Positions 15,701 through 16,949 of a stretch of 16,949 nt of DNA are shown piece by piece. A program made the position numbers and the translations under genes. Positions within the stretch are counted from its first letter, which is position 1, and the number at the start of each line of letters is the position of its first letter. Below the pieces are notes generated by a model that made no database searches, was not told where the DNA came from, and worked only from the letters and a program-made list of their open reading frames with translations. This DNA is from Bacteroidota bacterium (GTDB lineage: Bacteria; Bacteroidota; Bacteroidia; Chitinophagales; Chitinophagaceae): positions 1-16,949 of the forward strand of contig JAEZRL010000048.1 of the NCBI GenBank assembly GCA_023440945.1. Direction: 5' to 3'.

Positions 15701-15927
15701 CCACCGTGGAGAAGGGGGATCATGTCCGTTTGCAGGATATCCGGCTCGACTATACGTTAACAAAACAGCATACGCGTTTTTTGCCTTTTCAAAGCCTGCA
15801 GTTTTATATCTATGTGAATAATGTAGCCATCCTTTGGCGGGCAAACAAAAAAGGTATTGATCCCGATATTCCTTCGGGTACTCCTTTACCGCGTAGCTAT
15901 GCCTTTGGTATCAAAGCCGATTTTTAA
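12715..15927 (+). CDS. SusC/RagA-family TonB-dependent outer-membrane transporter
   Basis: The protein has 1070 residues, a usual length for SusC. A signal peptide ends about residue 23 (VKDFAQ). A carboxypeptidase-D regulatory-like (CarbopepD_reg_2) domain covers about 27-105 (ISGTVISAADRQPLPGAAV, ISFTGYETKEITV). The plug domain spans about 115-235, with the family signatures VRGLSTI (170-176), PLIVVDNFPY (183-192) and DVESISILKDAAATSIWGAR (203-222). The remainder is a 22-strand barrel rich in aromatic strand ends, finishing SYAFGIKADF with a terminal Phe. It imports a bulky ligand across the outer membrane using TonB energy; the substrate cannot be read from sequence. No sigma/anti-sigma pair is adjacent and there is no N-terminal STN domain, so signal-transducing (trans-envelope) regulation is unlikely. 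The SusD partner starts 16 nt downstream. Confidence 0.97.
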   Translation: MRKHFLYGFVLVLGCLPVKDFAQTGFKISGTVISAADRQPLPGAAVTIKENGKTVLGQVNGFFELYADRDSCTIRISFTGYETKEITVTKGTATNLLISLQPGNNELGNVVVSTGYQLIPKERATGSFERLDSVVINRGTSGNVLERLDGMASSVLFDKRTGSTVPHIQVRGLSTITSSITSPLIVVDNFPYSGDMRDINPNDVESISILKDAAATSIWGARAGNGVIVITTKKAAYNRPLQVHFNSSVTLTDKPDLFALHRMSSVDFIGVEETLFDKGYYDWQLEDTYSYPLISPVVELLNKERNGELTAAEVQAQMDAYKTKDFRHDVLKYLYRTGVHQQYSIGIEGGSATASYLLSAGYDKDLQSLIGNSYERFTVHSDNTFRLLKKLEIHTSIFYAETRSKSNNPGGYGLVPGGSKATYYPYASLVDDAGGAAALPKDYRKAFLDTAGGGGLLDWSYRPLDELKYADNNDASRHLLLHASARYSFTGDLSAEVQYQYETGNSTSGNYYSQATWYTRNMINMYSRTDGGSVTRAIPLGGIVDEGTATAQSHNLRGQLNYAHHWNKNEVNVIAGAELREDHTTNNAFRAYGYSDDNLTYANMDYLNAYPTFNDLLGYYYIPSNLDFGDQLNRFVSVYGNASYSFDNRYLISGSARKDASNLFGVSTNQKGVPLWSAGLGWNLSNENFYHCAALPFLKLRGSYGYSGNVNNSLSALATLRYLGASYLTNLPYSSVRNPPNPSLRWEKTGMINVGLDFATVKNRLSGSIEYYDKRSEDLFGLVPVDMTLSGATFLELNSAALHTKGWDISLNSKNLDGKIKWTSRLLFSTSHNKVTKYEYPSAPHFYVGDGSIISPIEGQPAYNIVSFKFEGLDHETGDPIGYFEGKQSKDYNSIAYEATEDDIVYNGSAIPTIFGSLRNDLSAGPFTLSFNVLYKLGYYFRRSTINYTALYVQWLGHSDFEQRWQKPGDENFTNIPSMPYPLNGAREYFYSYSNATVEKGDHVRLQDIRLDYTLTKQHTRFLPFQSLQFYIYVNNVAILWRANKKGIDPDIPSGTPLPRSYAFGIKADF

Positions 15928-15943
15928 CCAAATAAACAAGCTC

Positions 15944-16949
15944 ATGAAAAACAGCATATACAACGATAACCCAAATAAGCGTGTTTGTTTTCGGGCACTC
16001 CTTTGCCTGTTACTTATTTTGGCGGGCCTCAGTTCCTGTAAGAAATACCTCGGGGCGAAGCCGGATAAAACGCTTGTAACGGCATCCACTTTTGAAGACC
16101 TGCAGAGTTTACTCGATGCGGACTATATAATGAATACAAACCACCCCGTGGCAGGGCAACTGGCCTGTGACGATTATTACCTGATGCAGCAGGATTACGA
16201 GGCATTGAGCGATCTCACCGGCATAGGGGACTATATATGGGACAAAGATGCGCAGAACGATCACGACTGGCAGTATTCCTATACAAGGATTTTTAATTCC
16301 AACATCGTTTTAAAAAATGAAGACGGGATAGCGCATGAGGGTCATGCGGCACCAGACTGGCAACGCCTGAGGGGCTCTGCTTTATTTTTCCGCAGCGTGG
16401 CTTTTTTTGAATTAGCGCAGGTATTTACACTTCCCTATGACAGAGAGACCGCCGCCACCACCGCCGGTGTTCCACTCAAAACAGATCCCGATATCACCGA
16501 TGCTACGGTGCGAAGTAATTTGCAGGAGACCTATGACAAGATCACAGGCGATCTGAAAGAAGCCGCAGCCTTATTACCCGACAACACGAATATAAAAACA
16601 AGACCATCGAAGGCCGCGGCTTTTGGTGAACTGGCAAGGGTTTATCTAACCATGAACGATTACGATAATGCAGGAAATTATGCCGATTCTTTCTTAATGC
16701 TGCATCCCACACTCATCGATTTTAATGATCTCGATGCAACAGCGCTCCATCCTGTTCCAAGATTCAATGACGAAGTTGTTTTTCATTCCTCCATGAGTAG
16801 TAGCGGCAACCTCTATCCCGGCACCAGCAAGCCCGATTCCACTGTTTTCAACTCTTATGCAGACGATGACCTGCGAAAGCAAATTTTTTTCGATCTCTCC
16901 GGCGGGTACCCTGCCTTCAGAGGAGATTATGGCGGTGGGTATTATGGAA
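15944..16949 (+). CDS. SusD/RagB-family outer-membrane lipoprotein, 5' part only
   Basis: The frame is open from the ATG at 15944 to the window end (335 codons, no stop), against about 450-600 residues for complete family members. The N-terminus is a lipoprotein signal (LLCLLLILAGLSSC, lipidated Cys at residue 32) followed by KKYLGAKPDKT, as usual for SusD. The TPR-containing SusD fold is visible in WQRLRGSALFFRSVAFFELA (a SusD RagB hallmark), in PLKTDPDITD, and in RPSKAAAFGELARVYL. It caps the SusC barrel and captures ligand at the cell surface. It is in one operon with the transporter (16-nt gap). Confidence 0.95.
   Translation, partial: MKNSIYNDNPNKRVCFRALLCLLLILAGLSSCKKYLGAKPDKTLVTASTFEDLQSLLDADYIMNTNHPVAGQLACDDYYLMQQDYEALSDLTGIGDYIWDKDAQNDHDWQYSYTRIFNSNIVLKNEDGIAHEGHAAPDWQRLRGSALFFRSVAFFELAQVFTLPYDRETAATTAGVPLKTDPDITDATVRSNLQETYDKITGDLKEAAALLPDNTNIKTRPSKAAAFGELARVYLTMNDYDNAGNYADSFLMLHPTLIDFNDLDATALHPVPRFNDEVVFHSSMSSSGNLYPGTSKPDSTVFNSYADDDLRKQIFFDLSGGYPAFRGDYGGGYYG

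Overview
The window looks like a Bacteroidota chromosome, most likely Chitinophagaceae or a near relative. The reasons are a LytTR regulator - TlpA-like lipid/thiol protein - SusC - SusD operon on the right, a match to the Bacteroidota -7 promoter element (TAnnTTTG) upstream of a small regulator, and almost no Shine-Dalgarno sequences. The left half is visibly AT-rich and reads as an accessory (probably defence) segment. The right half is richer in GC and reads as a core-type nutrient-uptake locus.

Left to right: (1) positions 1-1576 hold the 3' end of a very large SF1 helicase, with the last helicase motifs, a PD-(D/E)XK-like (DUF559/MTES_1575-type) domain and a C-terminal DUF3320 region. 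(2) Positions 1722-7648 hold a tightly coupled two-gene operon. The first gene encodes a 1563-aa protein: STAS-like domain, GHKL ATPase, two phosphoribosyltransferase-like domains in tandem, a long helical region, and a second GHKL ATPase. The second starts 2 nt after the first stops and encodes a 410-aa protein with a degenerate receiver-like domain fused to a purine-nucleoside-phosphorylase/MTA-SAH-nucleosidase domain. I could not match this pair to a named system. By analogy with Detocs and other conflict systems that use PNP-fold nucleosidases as effectors, it is the best candidate for an undescribed immune system. (3) Positions 7786-9201 are a complete IS256-family insertion sequence with imperfect terminal inverted repeats, an intact DDE transposase on the minus strand and a perfect 8-bp target duplication (TGATTAGC). 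It landed in the gap between the two-gene operon and a small XRE regulator without breaking a gene.

(4) Positions 9261-9760 hold the XRE/HTH regulator (minus strand) with a candidate autoregulatory operator over its promoter. (5) Positions 9888-10510 contain a small unrecognised ORF and a dense field of degenerate GGTCCAC/GGTCAAT-type repeats on both strands, which reads through the ORF's middle. (6) Positions 10684-16949 are one operon: LytTR regulator with a degenerate receiver domain, an exported TlpA/redoxin-type protein with a DUF3738-like tail, a SusC/RagA TonB-dependent transporter, and a SusD/RagB lipoprotein cut off by the window end. Gaps between these genes are only 11-19 nt.

Functional picture: the SusCD pair would bind and import an unknown oligomer across the outer membrane, with the LytTR protein as likely local regulator. 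In the left operon, the large GHKL/PRTase protein would act as sensor and signal unit, and the receiver-PNP protein as an effector that destroys a nucleotide or nucleoside. That functional link is inference from domain content and gene coupling; the domains themselves are visible in the sequence.
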